Source of the DNA: Spirogloea muscicola
Lineage: Eukaryota > Streptophyta > Zygnematophyceae > Spirogloeales > Spirogloeaceae
DNA: 52,082 nucleotides
Reading direction: 5' to 3'
Assembly (NCBI GenBank): GCA_009602725.1
Contig: WELB01000006.1
Span: forward strand, 94,341-146,422
The notes below the pieces were generated by a model, which worked only from the letters and a program-made list of their open reading frames with translations, had not been told where the DNA came from and ran no database searches. Made by a program: the position numbers and the translations under genes. This document shows positions 20,974 to 30,635 of this stretch, piece after piece. Position 1 is the stretch's first letter. Every line of letters starts with the position of its first letter.

Positions 20974-21517
20974 TGTCCGTGCATCTAGATAGCCTCGTAT
21001 ACTTTTGATGATGCGGCTGCCAATGCAAGGTTCCTTCTGATGTTCTGGCACTGACTAGTCTCTTGTGACTTAAGACCCTTGCCAGAGTGTACCCGTGGAT
21101 TTGCATTGGCGCGCTGATTGGAGCTGTGATCCACTCGCCCGCTTCATCCACGCGTCCGGGGCCGGTCAATGTCAACTGGTCCTCCACCTGGCGGCAATCT
21201 CTATTGCCAGGTTAGTATTTCGCCTGCGCAACCCCCTGCGGTCGGCGGATTGCCTGTCTGTATGATAAGGAGTTGAAAGCGATCGCCGCTGGGCGGCGAA
21301 GTCTGGCCCTCTGCCAGAGGCTGGTCCGTACCCGGTCCTGGTCCCTCCTTCGGCTGCGCGTGCTGCTGTGCGTTCTGGGGGTATGACTTGCGCGCTACCA
21401 TGATTTCTTTGCTTGCTTGGGCGCCCCAGCTTGTTCAGCAACATTGTGGTAGTATTGTCTTGGCGGAATGTCCTGTGCCCGTCTCTGACTTGGCCCTCAG
21501 TGTGTTGGTGTAAAGAC

Positions 21518-22440
21518 ATGGAGTCCGCGGACTCAAGTGCACAACCTAGCCCCCCTCCGCCGGCAGTACCAGCGGTTGAGGTCGAGGAGATGGTGAACGT
21601 ATGGCGGAGCTCCAAGCGCCGGGCGCGAACGGCCTGACATCCGCCGAGGCGCGGCGCCTTGAGCGCCTCAGTGAGCAAGTAGAGGCTGCAATCCCAATTG
21701 GGGATCTGCTGGTATACCCGGTGTTGGGGGTCTGATGCGAAGAGGTGTCGTGCGAACACTGATTGCCCATATGTGCGCGAGTGAGCAGCGGGTTCGCCGC
21801 CTCAAGACGAAATTAAGCCACGCGCGCAGCTTGGTGTGTCCAGCCGTGCCAGCCTGCCAAGTATGATGGGCAGAGTAGCCTCGCCGCCTAGCTCCGTGAG
21901 TTGAACGTGTGGTTCGTGCTGTGTGAAGCACATGTACCATCCCGTATGGGGATGTCAATTACGTACCTCACGGCGGATCCCGCAACTGTCTGGGAGGGAA
22001 TCCATGAAGTCGTCCTCCCACCCCAGAGTGTGAAATCACACTTGGGACTTCTTCACCTGCTCAATCACCATCCTGTACGGAAAGATGCTTCGCGTTGCGC
22101 AACATGCCCGCAATGTTTTCGATGTTGTTCGCATAGTGGGCGATGACTTCGAGAAGTTTGTACGGCAATTTCATTTATTGTTGATAAATTGCGGTACTAT
22201 AAACGCTAAACATCAACTGTAATGCTTTAATGCGGGTTGTTCGCAACACATGTCAGTATTGTTCAAGTGGGACAATGTCACGTTTGAAGCTGTGTCAGCC
22301 CTGTTTGTACAAAGTGTATGATTGAAGTGGTGCCATGGATTTGGCAACCGGCTTTGATGTGGATGACATGTGGCGTGTTTGCCACTGCGTCCTTGCTTGG
22401 TGCTGAACGATGTATTCGTCCTCGTCAAAGTGGGGATCGT
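21518..22440 (+). pseudogene. Decayed gag of chromovirus F
   Basis: Starts with MESADSSAQPSPPP at 21518, closely matching the MESKDSSAQLSAPP start of the 27366-34592 element, and follows a similar leader (20974-21517). Frameshifts appear within 90 bp; recognisable segments recur in changing frames (ELNVWFVLCEAHVPSR near 21900; FEKFVRQFHLLL near 22148; CSQHMSVL near 22240). It loses similarity before the zinc knuckle. No pol follows. Confidence 0.7.
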
Positions 22441-23072
22441 CGCTTGTGTTAACAAGGACACTCCCTGTGTGACAATTATCGGCTGTGCTGCTAGTCAGCA
22501 CGGGCTTGCCGGAATCATCAGTCTGTACGAGTCTAGGCTCTGATGTAGTAAGGCCCAATCCGAGCCGGCCTAGCTGTGGCTTCTGCCCGTCAAACTTGTG
22601 GACGTGGTCGTGAGATCAGTACTGTGGGATGCCTCAGCATGGGTGGCCCCTGCTTTGGTACTCACCTTGCCAAATCTCTGGTGTTGGCGGCGGGTGCGCC
22701 CTCTCCTTGCTTTGTGTGTTGGCACACCCCACATACTGACATACTATGGTACTTGGCACCATAGTGAGATGAAAATTTCGGCTGGCAGCCATCCTCATTG
22801 ACCTAGCGGCTTATGCGGCCCTGGTCAGTAGCACCTCGGTGTTATCCACTTCCAGTGTAAGTCCATGGCTCTCCATAGCTGTTGATGATGTGATCACGGC
22901 TACGGGCTAAGTCGGTGTGCTGAAAAAGGGTGGCAAATATTGTCAATGCTACCTGCAGCACCCAGAGACTTTCTTCACCTGTATATTCCTAGGGTGCCTA
23001 CATATCAAGCTCCGTGTGTCGGGTATTGACGAGATTATGTGCGGCTCTATGTCCTGCTCGAAGTGGACTGTA
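22441..23072. other. Unassigned decayed sequence
   Basis: No open frame with recognisable motifs. It follows the decayed gag and precedes LTR-B, so it is probably further remnant of chromovirus F, but I could not align it to gag or pol by eye. Confidence 0.35.
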
Positions 23073-23603
23073 TGTAGTAATAAACCAGCCGTCTGGTTAA
23101 GCCACATGGCTCTGTCGGCATTACATGACCGTCGGCCAGGTGACCCGCCAGCTGGCGGGCTGGCTGACCGGGCAAGTGGCCCGCCCGGGTGCGGGCCCCG
23201 CCCGTCCTAAAATATCCCTCGCCGGGATCTGCCGTTCAAGGGAGGATCTTTGGCCTGCCGCAAGGCCATGAGGCGACCCGCTCAGACCCCTGGAGGGGGG
23301 GTGGCACGGGGAAGCACAAGGATACTTGGGGGCTGAGGCTCTACAATCAATTCGAGCCCGGGAAGCCTTGGAGCAGCCTTGCCGCTGCTCGCCGCCGCAG
23401 CCGCCGCCGCACTGTGCTGCGGGGCCTGCTGCGCCGGCCTGCGCTCAGGAGGTGGAGTCGCCGCCGGACGGCGGCGCCACAGGGCGTATATTCCGCTGCG
23501 CCTATGCGCTAGTGCTTCCTTGTGTAGTGGGTTGGCTCCTAAACCCACTACGTCTCAATAAGGACTGTTCTCTCTAACTGATATCTAGAGCAGGTTCCTT
23601 ACA
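23073..23603 (+). repeat. LTR-B, plus orientation (531 bp)
   Basis: From TGTAGTAATAAACC to CCTTACA, with the hairpin CGCCG-(5 nt)-CGGCG and TTCCGCTGCG. Directly followed by a PBS (23607-23618) and a leader (23619-24077) that matches, in reverse complement, the leader at 26160-26617. It is therefore a 5' LTR whose coding region has been replaced. Confidence 0.82.
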
Positions 23604-23606
23604 ATT

Positions 23607-23618
23607 TGGTATCAGAGG
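23607..23618 (+). other. PBS (initiator-Met tRNA type)
   Basis: TGGTATCAGAGG shortly after the end of LTR-B, in plus orientation. Confidence 0.85.
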
Positions 23619-24069
23619 GGGTCTTGCATCCATCGCGCTTGTGCCTTCTTGTGCTCGCTGCTGATGATGCAACAAGGATCACCTTGATATGCTGGCCTGA
23701 CTTTTCCTGCCAAAGTTGAAGTGCTTGCCAGACGTTGGTCCGTGTGACGGCTCCACGGAAGCGCCAAGTGCAAAGCCATCCTTGCGCCGTGATCCGGCGA
23801 CCAACGCCAGATTGCAGACTGATCCTTGGGATCACTTGCTGCGTTCGCTCCTCTGGAGGTATGGCTTGAGCTTGCAGCCTTTGTGTGGTGAGGTCAGTCG
23901 TGTGACCAGCATTGATTGTGAGCATCGGTCTTGGTCACATCGCGGCTGTCTGCCTGCCTGCTGATTGAGATGTGAGGTTGCGCGCCGCCTTGCTCGCTGG
24001 CTCGTTGGTGCACCAGTCTTGCGATGTCCTGGAATGCGGTATGGAGTGTGTGATGTTCTGACTGTCGGA

Positions 24070-24346
24070 GCTGAATTGATCACTTCTTTATAATCCGAGC
24101 TTGTCGACTTCACCTCAACATAGTGCAGTGCTCCCCCGCCCTCTGGCTTCAAGATGAGGTCGAAGCAAGCCCCGCTTTCCACAAGCTCATTCATCCACTG
24201 CGCATTCTCAGGGCCATGCTTGGCTACCAGCTGCCTACATACGAACTCCTCACCCCACCTTCCAGTGACTTTCCGTTGCTTCTCATCCATCTCATTCAGA
24301 AAGGTAGGCAACCTCAGCTTTTTACGCTGCAGAAGCTGCTCAATTG
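24070..24346 (-). pseudogene. Captured DUF3883 (NO VEIN-type) gene fragment
   Basis: About 92 codons on the minus strand, open throughout, read RLPTFLNEMDEKQRKVTGRW, then GEEFVCRQLVAKHG, WMNELVESGACFDLIL and HYVEVKSTSSDYKEV. This matches the DUF3883 pattern: a GRxGEE helix, a W-x-N-E-x-x-E-S-G-x-x-x-D strand pair and an EVK-S/T strand, i.e. a PD-(D/E)xK-like fold; plant NO VEIN proteins carry it at the C terminus. It is not part of any retroelement polyprotein I know. It lies between the end of a plus-strand LTR-B leader (24077) and a truncated protease of a minus-strand element (24375), so it looks like a host exon fragment taken up by a retroelement. The frame runs on into the antisense leader, so the gene's C terminus is missing. 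Confidence 0.68.
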
Positions 24347-24374
24347 CTGCAACCGGCAAATGCCACCGGCAAAT

Positions 24375-26133
24375 GCAAGCCAGCGGAACACACCAATTCC
24401 CTACTCACAAAGGACACTGAGGCCCCTGAGTCGAGGAGGATCCTAGCTGGTGCCGAAGCAGCCAACCCCTCAAAAAGCATAGTATGTCCGCCATGGACAC
24501 TGGCAAGGAATGGGGTGCGAGTGACGTAGACCCTGACCAAGGTCGGGTAAGGCCAACAATGAGAGACTTCGACGATACGCCTAAGGAGCGTGTGTCCCTC
24601 CTCGTGCGAGCACAACAGCGACATCCCCAGCGGAGCTCGATCAGTCACGCCGCGCTTCTGCGGCACAATGAAGAACATCATTTCTTCAGCCCCTCGGCTC
24701 TCAGGCCAGCAACCCACACAAATAGAGGCCCTCCGGCCTCCAGACCTTGCAACAAAGCAGGAATGGACCGCACAACCGGCACGGTTGGCGGGCAAGCAAT
24801 GCCAGCAAGAGCAACAGCGCAAGTGCATCTGGCTGAATGCGAGTGCTCTCAAAGGCAAGGGTCAGGCACTCACGCTTCCCCTTGAAGCTGCCCTTGTCCC
24901 GGCCCTGAGGGCGCTGTGGACGTGGCCGTGAGGATGCCGCCGGGCAGTCCCTGAGCAGGTGGCTCTTGTCACCGCATTTGAAGCAGCCAGCGCCCTCCAC
25001 GCGTGGCTTGGGAAAGCCGCCGTGAGGACGCGCGTTCTAGCCCTGGCGTAGGTTGAAACGCTTGTTGCTTCGGTCTGCATTAGACCCGCCTGCCTGCAAC
25101 AGGGGACGCTTGATTGGACCGGCAAGGTTCGTCGTGCTGAGCACCTTGCGGGCGTGCTCCACCATCGTGGTGAAGTCCGTGAGCTGTTTCCCCGTCGCGA
25201 AATCCACCGCGACCCAATCGCGATAACGTGTAGGCAGTCCAGCCTTGAACCGCTGGCATTGCTCAAAAGGCCTCATGGGCTCGCTGCGTAGCTTGGATAG
25301 CAGCAGCCGGAAGCTCCGCACATAGGCCTCAAAGGCCTCGCTCCCTTCGCCCTCCATGTGGAGAGCATCGAGCCCATCACGAGCGCGCAGCTCCTCGTAG
25401 GGGTCACCATAGGTGGACAAGAGCGAGCTGCAAAAGAATTCTCAGCGATTGTATTCTGCGGGCGTTGAGCCCTTCTTCAGAGTATTCCACCACTCCCGGG
25501 GGTCCCCTGTGAGATAGGTAGACGCGAGGCGCACGCGTGCCCCCGCGTCCGTGAGCAAATATATGAACCACTCAACCATCTTATCGAGCCACGGCTGCCA
25601 CCCACCCCGGTCGCCGTGACCTGAGTACTGCCTGGGTGCATGGGCCCGGGCAAGTCCATGCTCCGTGTGGCCGAGCTCTTGCGCACCAAGTGCAACGAGG
25701 CATCCACCTCTTGCATATGCCGCTCTGCGGCGCGCTGCCGGACGAGGAGGGCGCGCTGCTCCGCGCAGATCCTCGCGTTGAGCCGGTGTTGGGCTGAGTC
25801 CGACGTAGGCTGGGTTGCTGCCAGGTCCTGCACGAGGAGGGCCATCCGTTGCACCTCCTCAGCCGACAAGCCCTCGTGGCCTCCGGATTTCAGCTTGGCG
25901 TGCCCCTCAAGGGCTTGCCCCGCAGCAGCCACTGCATCCGCAGTATCTGGCCCTGCCGCAGCCGCTGCATCCACAGCCGACCGCTCCGCTGCAGCCGCTG
26001 CATCCACAGCCGACCACGCCACAGCAGCCGCTGCATCCACAGCCGACCGCTCCGCAGCAGCCGGTGCTTTCGCAGCAGACCGCGCCGCCGTCCGAGGAGG
26101 GCTTGATCGCGCACTGGACGTATGTGAAGTCAT
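24375..26133 (-). pseudogene. Chromovirus D gag and protease start, truncated
   Basis: ATG 26133 (MTSHTSSARSSPPRTAARS) follows the leader. Residues ~20-70 are a four- to five-fold repeat of an AAERSAVDAAAA unit, then a coiled, charged Gag region. Frame breaks near 25480 and 25430 lead to the Gag core (MSTYGDPYEELRARDGLDAL, FKAGLPTRYRDWV), then knuckle CFKCGDKSHLLRDC (about 24985), the FFIVP domain (24700-24540, FFIVPQKRGVTDRAPLGM) and protease [15 protein letters not shown]. Sequence ends at about 24375 within protease, where a doubled CCGGCAAATG and the DUF3883 fragment begin. RT, RNase H and integrase are absent. Confidence 0.8.
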
Positions 26134-26617
26134 GCTGTCTGATGGACACTGAGTGATCAATTCAGGCTCCGACAGTCAGCAAATCACACACTCCATACTG
26201 CAATACAGGACATCGCAAGCTGGTGCACCAACGAGCGAGCAAGCAAGGCAGCGCGCAACTCCACACCTCGATCAGCAGGCAGGCAGACAGTCGCGATGTG
26301 ACCAAGACCGATGCTCACGATCAATGCTGGTCCCACGACTGACCTCACCACACAAAGGCTGCAAGCTCAAGCCACACCTCAATAGTAGCGAAAGCAAAAA
26401 GTGGTCCTCAAGGATCAGACTGCAATCTGGCGTTGGTAGTCGCTAGCTCTGCGCAAAGATGCCTCTGCACCCGGCGGTTCCGCTGAGCCGCCTCACGGAC
26501 CAACCGTCTGGCAATCACTTCAATTTTGACAGAAGAAGTCAGGCCAGCATATCAAGGTGCTCCTTGCATCATCAGCGGCGAGCACAAGAAGTCACAAGCG
26601 CGATGAATGCAAGACCG
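26134..26617 (-). other. Leader of chromovirus D
   Basis: Non-coding segment between PBS and gag. It aligns, as reverse complement, with 23619-24077 over nearly its full length, with many substitutions, forming the inner part of a ~1-kb inverted repeat. Confidence 0.75.
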
Positions 26618-26629
26618 CCTCTGATACCA
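26618..26629 (-). other. PBS of chromovirus D
   Basis: CCTCTGATACCA on the plus strand, i.e. TGGTATCAGAGG on the minus strand, a few bases inside the LTR end. Confidence 0.85.
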
Positions 26630-26632
26630 AAT

Positions 26633-27169
26633 TGTAAGGAACCTCGCCCTAAACATGCAGTTAGAGAGAGAGTCCTTATTGAGTTCGAACGTAGTGAGTT
26701 CGAGGCCAACCCACTACACGTGATAGCACTAGCGCGTCGCGCAGCGGAATATAGGTAGGCCCTGTGGCGCCGCTGTCCGGCAGCGACTCCACCTCCTGGG
26801 CGCAGGCCGGCGCAGCAGGCCCTGCAGCAGAGTGCGGCGGCGGCTGCGGTGGCGAGCAGCGGCAAGGCTGCTCCGGGCTTCACGGGCTTCGAACTGATTG
26901 TAGAGCCCACAAGGCTCCTTGTGCTTGCCCGTGCCACCCCCCCTCCAGGGGTGTGAGCGGGTCGCCCCATGGCCCGCCTTGCGGCAGGCCAAAGATCCTC
27001 CCTTAAACGGGTGGATCCTGGCGAGGGGTACTTTAGAACGGGCGGGGCCCGCCTCTGGGCGGGCCACTTGCCCGGCCAGCCAGCCCGCCAGCTGGCGGGT
27101 TACCTGGCCTAAATTGTCGGTCATGTAATGCCAACAGAGCCATGTGGCTTGGACGGCTGGTTCATTACA
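26633..27169 (-). repeat. LTR-B, 5' LTR of chromovirus D (537 bp)
   Basis: On the minus strand starts TGTAATGAACCAGCC and ends CCTTACA. Hairpin here is CGCTG-CCGGA-CAGCG against CGCCG-CCGGA-CGGCG in the 23073 copy: both sides of one base pair have changed. Followed by TTCCGCTGCG. Confidence 0.83.
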
Positions 27170-27179
27170 TCGCCGGCTC

Positions 27180-27360
27180 TGAAACGTTCTCAGCCCTAGA
27201 CACACAATTAGGGATTAGTACGTCCTGATTGAAGTTCGGACCTAGGGTTTGCGGACCCCCCCCTACAGAGTGGATACGCCAGTGCACACAGAACACATAC
27301 GTGCATACCGCGCAGCGGATGTCTTACCCTGAGGCACCGCCGGAAGGCGGCGACTCCACT
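27180..27360 (-). repeat. LTR-C part 1, split by the complete chromovirus
   Basis: Reads on the plus strand from TGAAACGTTCTCAGCCC to CGACTCCACT. It continues at 34598 after the inserted element: the combined order matches the uninterrupted LTR-C at 16594-16800 (hairpin block, then TTAGTAGCT and CCCCAGATGGGGCGCAA). It is the target of the 27366-34592 insertion. Confidence 0.75.
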
Positions 27361-27365
27361 GAGGG

Positions 27366-28100
27366 TGTAACGTCCCCATCGTTACGTGACGTTTAAGCGT
27401 GGGTTGAACGCTAACGCGTGGTAACGGCACGCGGCCCCGGTATCGTTGGCGTGCGACACGTGGGCGACGCGCGGGCAAGTGAGACGCAGCTCACCGCGGC
27501 TCGCCGGAGCTGTCGCCGCAGGGCCGCCCGGGCCCCCGGGCCATGGCCGCCGCCGCCCTCACGACCGTTCCGCAGGGCGGCACCGCAAAGAAAGCGGCTG
27601 CTGATATGAAAGAATCGGCTGTGAAATGCCAGCCAGATGCATACAGGTGTTCATGACGGAGCCAAAGGCTAGGCAGACAGGGCGCCCTCAATACCCCCGT
27701 GTCAGCAGTAGGAAGTCAGATGAGCTGAGGGGAGGAAGAGCAACCCCGCTGCGCAAGCCAGAGGCTGCTGCAAGGGCGCGACCAGCGCGGCGGTGCAAAG
27801 CAAGCGCTTGGGAGNNNNNNNNNNNNNNNNNNNNNNNNNNNNNNNNNNNNNNNNNNNNNNNNNNNNNNNNNNNNNNNNGCTCTTCTGAAGGTAGACTGTG
27901 GCTGCTCCCTTTGGGGACAGTTGCTGGCCCGTACCGAGAGGTGAGTCGCCGCCTGTCGGCGGCGCCTCAGGGCAAGGTATTCCGCTGCGTGTGCATGTGG
28001 TGCTTCTCTGTGCTGGGGGTTTCGTCTCTAAACCCCAGAGACAGAAACCAATCAGGACGTCCTAACCCTTAACTGCTTGTGAAGGGCTTAGAATGCTTCA
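27366..28100 (+). repeat. LTR-A, 5' LTR, internally replaced and gapped
   Basis: Starts TGTAACGTCCCCATCG and ends AGAATGCTTCA. Its first ~220 and last ~222 bases match the 3' LTR. In between, 27587-27814 is unrelated sequence and 27815-27878 is N, replacing ~430 bases of LTR that include the TATA region. Either an insertion/deletion or, more likely, a misjoin next to the gap. Confidence 0.85.
27815..27878. other. Assembly gap (64 N)
   Basis: Run of 64 N inside the 5' LTR of the complete chromovirus. Sequence to its left (27587-27814) matches nothing else in the window. Confidence 0.99.
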
Positions 28101-28102
28101 TT

Positions 28103-28114
28103 TGGTATCAGAGG
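28103..28114 (+). other. PBS (initiator-Met tRNA type)
   Basis: TGGTATCAGAGG two bases after the LTR end; complementary to the 3' end of tRNA-iMet. Confidence 0.9.
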
Positions 28115-28653
28115 GGTCCATGTATCTTGCTAGCCTTGTATTCTGTGATGATACGGCTGACAATGCAAGGTTCCTTCTTATGCTCTGGCACTGACTAGTC
28201 TCTTGTGGTTGAGACACTTTGCCAGACCGTACTCGTGGATCTGCATCGACGGGCCGATTGATACTGTTGTCCACTCGCCCGCTGCATCCACAAGCCCGGG
28301 GTCGACCAATGTCAAGTGTTCCACCACCCCGGCAGCCACCGACATTGCCAGGTCAGTACTCGCCCGCGTAACCACCTGCGGTTGGCGGATTGCCTGTCTT
28401 TTGACAAGGAGGTGAAACCGACCGCCGATGAGCGGCGAGTCTGGCCATGTGCCAGAGGCTGGTCCGTACCCAGTTCTGGCCCCTCCCTCGGCTGCGCGTG
28501 CTGCTTGCGTTTTGGGGATATGGCTTGCGCGCTGCCATGATTGCTTTGCTTTGCTGGGGCACCAGCTTGCTTAGTGTGTTGTGGTAGTATTGTCTTCTCG
28601 GTGTGTCTTGCGCCCTCCCACTGACTTGGCCTTCAGTGTGTTGGTGTAAAGGC
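28115..28653 (+). promoter_or_regulatory. Leader with candidate splice acceptor at 28636
   Basis: Non-coding leader between PBS and gag, similar to 20974-21517. Just before the gag ATG it carries CTGAC (28621-28625, branch-point-like) and a pyrimidine-rich CCTTCAG ending at 28636; element F has CTGAC and CCCTCAG at the same place. With donor-like sites in the LTRs this could be the end of a 5' UTR intron (inference). Confidence 0.45.
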
Positions 28654-30258
28654 ATGGAGTCCAAGGACTCAAGTGCGCAACTTAGCGCCCCTCCGCAAGG
28701 AGTGCCACCGGCCGACGTCGAGGATGTGGCCAACGAGTTGGCGGAGCTCCACGCGCTCGGATCAGACGGCCTTACAACGGCCGATGCGCAGCGCCTACGG
28801 CGCCTGAGGGAGCTCGTCGAGGCAGCGGCCCCTGGTGGGAACCCGCTGGTAACCCCAGTCCTGACGGCATTGAGCGAGGAGGTACGAGTTCTCATCAGCC
28901 GCTTGTCTTCGGATGAGCAGCGCACTCGTCGCCTCCGAGCGAAGGTCAACCGTGGTGTGCGGTTGGGCCGTGCCCAGCCGTGCCAACCGTCAAAGTTTGA
29001 CGGGCAGGGTAGCCTCGCAGCCTGGATCAGAGAGATGAATGCATGGTTCGTGCTATGCGAGGCGCCGGTGACGTCCCGCGTGGACATCGCTGCCACCTAC
29101 CTCACCGGTGATCCAGCCGCCATTTGGGAGAGTACAAAGGAGTCCTCGACGCCCAGAGAATATAATACCTGGGACTTCTTTACCCGCTCGTTGACCACCT
29201 TGTACGGAGAGGTCCATGCTGAGCTTAAGGCGCGTAATCAACTCGATGCTATTCGTATGGTAGACGATGATTTCGAAGATTATGTGCGTCGTTTTCATCT
29301 TATTCTGATGAAATGTGGTAACATGAACCCGATGGACCAAGTCCAGAGGTTCAAAGCTGGTCTGCCGCAACATGTGGCTGTACTGTCCCAGCTTGACAAG
29401 CTCACCCATGATGTAGTCAATACCCTCGATAAGTTCATAGAACAAGCACGACAATCTTTCTTGATGTACCCAACAAAGAAGCGCTTGTTCCGAGGTGAGG
29501 ACCGTGACGCGCCAGGGCCTTCGGTGGTGAAGCGTCATAAGCCTAACCATGGTGGTAAGCCTCGACCCCCGCCTCGGTCGGCGGCAGTGCCCAAGGGCAA
29601 GGCCAAGGCCTTCGTCCCTGAGGAAGACCGAGCTTGCTACCGGTGCGGCAACAAGAGGCATCGCATTCGGGACTGCCTACAGCCGCCGAAGACTCCAGCG
29701 TCGTCTACACCATCCTCGACACGCCCTAAGGGCCAGTACAAGGACAAGGGTAAAGGGAAAAGTGAGTCCCCTTCCTTAACTTCCTTATGTGTAATTCAGC
29801 AGCGTGGTGTGAATATGCTGTTTGAACTTGTAGGACGAGCATGTCCAAAGTCCGTTGTGCCAGTAGTATGCTCTGTGCATGAGCTTATGCAAGCACTGGT
29901 AGATGGTGGCCCCCTCGTTGTATGGGTTCCTTCTAATCAGCTGCAGAAAGCTGCGAACATGTGTTTGGGCTGGATCAGATTACACGGTACTAAAGAACCT
30001 GTCTTCTTTATTGTGCCGTGCAGTCGCAGAATGAATCCTCTACCTCCAAAGGGGCTGGCTTTGCTGTGTCACCGGAAGGCGGGCCACCTTCACGTGAAGT
30101 ACGGAGTGAAGGACGGATCTCCAAGACCTTCTAAACTGCTCATCTTCGTAGCTAGTAGTTATATTCTTACGGCAGTAGGTGCCTCAGCACTCAGCGCTGA
30201 CGCGCCAATATGTTATTTTCAGGACTGGTGGCTAGTCAGCCAGCCCAGATCCTTATAG
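28654..30258 (+). CDS. gag: Gag (capsid, CCHC nucleocapsid) plus unnamed C-terminal domain
   Basis: 534 residues from ATG 28654, chosen because MES-DSSA starts are shared with elements F and H; an upstream in-frame ATG at 28603 lies in the leader. Structural protein that packages element RNA in the cytoplasm. Seen: an acidic helical N terminus, a retrotransposon-Gag core (SLAAWIREMNAWFVLCEAP, DFEDYVRRFHLILMKCG, FKAGLPQHVAVL), a basic region, and one knuckle C-x2-C-x4-H-x4-C at residues 328-341 (29635-29676). Residues ~388-516 form an extra conserved domain (GGPLVVWVPSNQLQKAANM, FFIVPCSRR, GLALLCHRKAGHLHVKY) also found in elements A, D, G and H. The frame ends at 30258 because of a one-base loss near 30205 relative to element G, where this domain runs straight into protease. 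Confidence 0.88.
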   Translation: MESKDSSAQLSAPPQGVPPADVEDVANELAELHALGSDGLTTADAQRLRRLRELVEAAAPGGNPLVTPVLTALSEEVRVLISRLSSDEQRTRRLRAKVNRGVRLGRAQPCQPSKFDGQGSLAAWIREMNAWFVLCEAPVTSRVDIAATYLTGDPAAIWESTKESSTPREYNTWDFFTRSLTTLYGEVHAELKARNQLDAIRMVDDDFEDYVRRFHLILMKCGNMNPMDQVQRFKAGLPQHVAVLSQLDKLTHDVVNTLDKFIEQARQSFLMYPTKKRLFRGEDRDAPGPSVVKRHKPNHGGKPRPPPRSAAVPKGKAKAFVPEEDRACYRCGNKRHRIRDCLQPPKTPASSTPSSTRPKGQYKDKGKGKSESPSLTSLCVIQQRGVNMLFELVGRACPKSVVPVVCSVHELMQALVDGGPLVVWVPSNQLQKAANMCLGWIRLHGTKEPVFFIVPCSRRMNPLPPKGLALLCHRKAGHLHVKYGVKDGSPRPSKLLIFVASSYILTAVGASALSADAPICYFQDWWLVSQPRSL

Positions 30259-30635
30259 ACACAGGGGCTGCTGTTTCCTGTGTTAGTAAGAATTTTGTGA
30301 GTGACAATGGTTTGATTGTAAAACCTACTACCATTTCACAAGCTACTTTGGCAAATGGACAAAGTGCCGAAATTGTGGGCCTATGTCAAGTTCCTCTACA
30401 CATTCAAAACTTAAAGACGGTCGTGTCTTGCCATGTCCTTGAGTTGGCACTGGGCTTTGATGTGATATTGGGCGATGACTGGTTGTGTTCTAATGGGGCC
30501 CTCCTTGACTTTGACGCGCGGACTTGCTCGGGCCGACAGGGTTCTCGTCGTTTTGTGCTGCACAAAGACGTTCGTTCCCTTTGTACCATCGCCTGTGACA
30601 GAGTCCTCTATTCAGCTGTCGGCTGTGCGGTTTAA
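30210..30635 (+). CDS. Aspartic protease segment, shifted frame
   Basis: Retroviral-type protease that cleaves Gag-Pol. [15 protein letters not shown] (DTG at 30258-30266) and [12 protein letters not shown] are intact. It lies one frame back from both gag and pol. The second frame change, near 30570, coincides with a doubled CGTT (GACGTTCGTTCCC), which looks like a 4-bp duplication. The two indels cancel, so gag and pol share a frame while protease does not. In element G the same region is continuous, so these are probably mutations rather than programmed frameshifting. Confidence 0.8.
   Translation: MLFSGLVASQPAQILIDTGAAVSCVSKNFVSDNGLIVKPTTISQATLANGQSAEIVGLCQVPLHIQNLKTVVSCHVLELALGFDVILGDDWLCSNGALLDFDARTCSGRQGSRRFVLHKDVRSLCTIACDRVLYSAVGCAV

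Noticed and set aside
25640-26152. Plus-strand Ser/Ala-rich frames with repeated motifs
   Set aside because: Antisense of the AAERSAVDAAAA repeats in Gag of element D.
23607-28114. tRNA genes at the TGGTATCAGAGG sites
   Set aside because: Only 12 bases match tRNA-iMet and they sit directly after LTRs, so they are primer-binding sites.
30205-30575. Programmed frameshifting between gag, protease and pol
   Set aside because: No convincing slippery heptamer seen, and element G reads the first junction without a shift; kept only as an open alternative.
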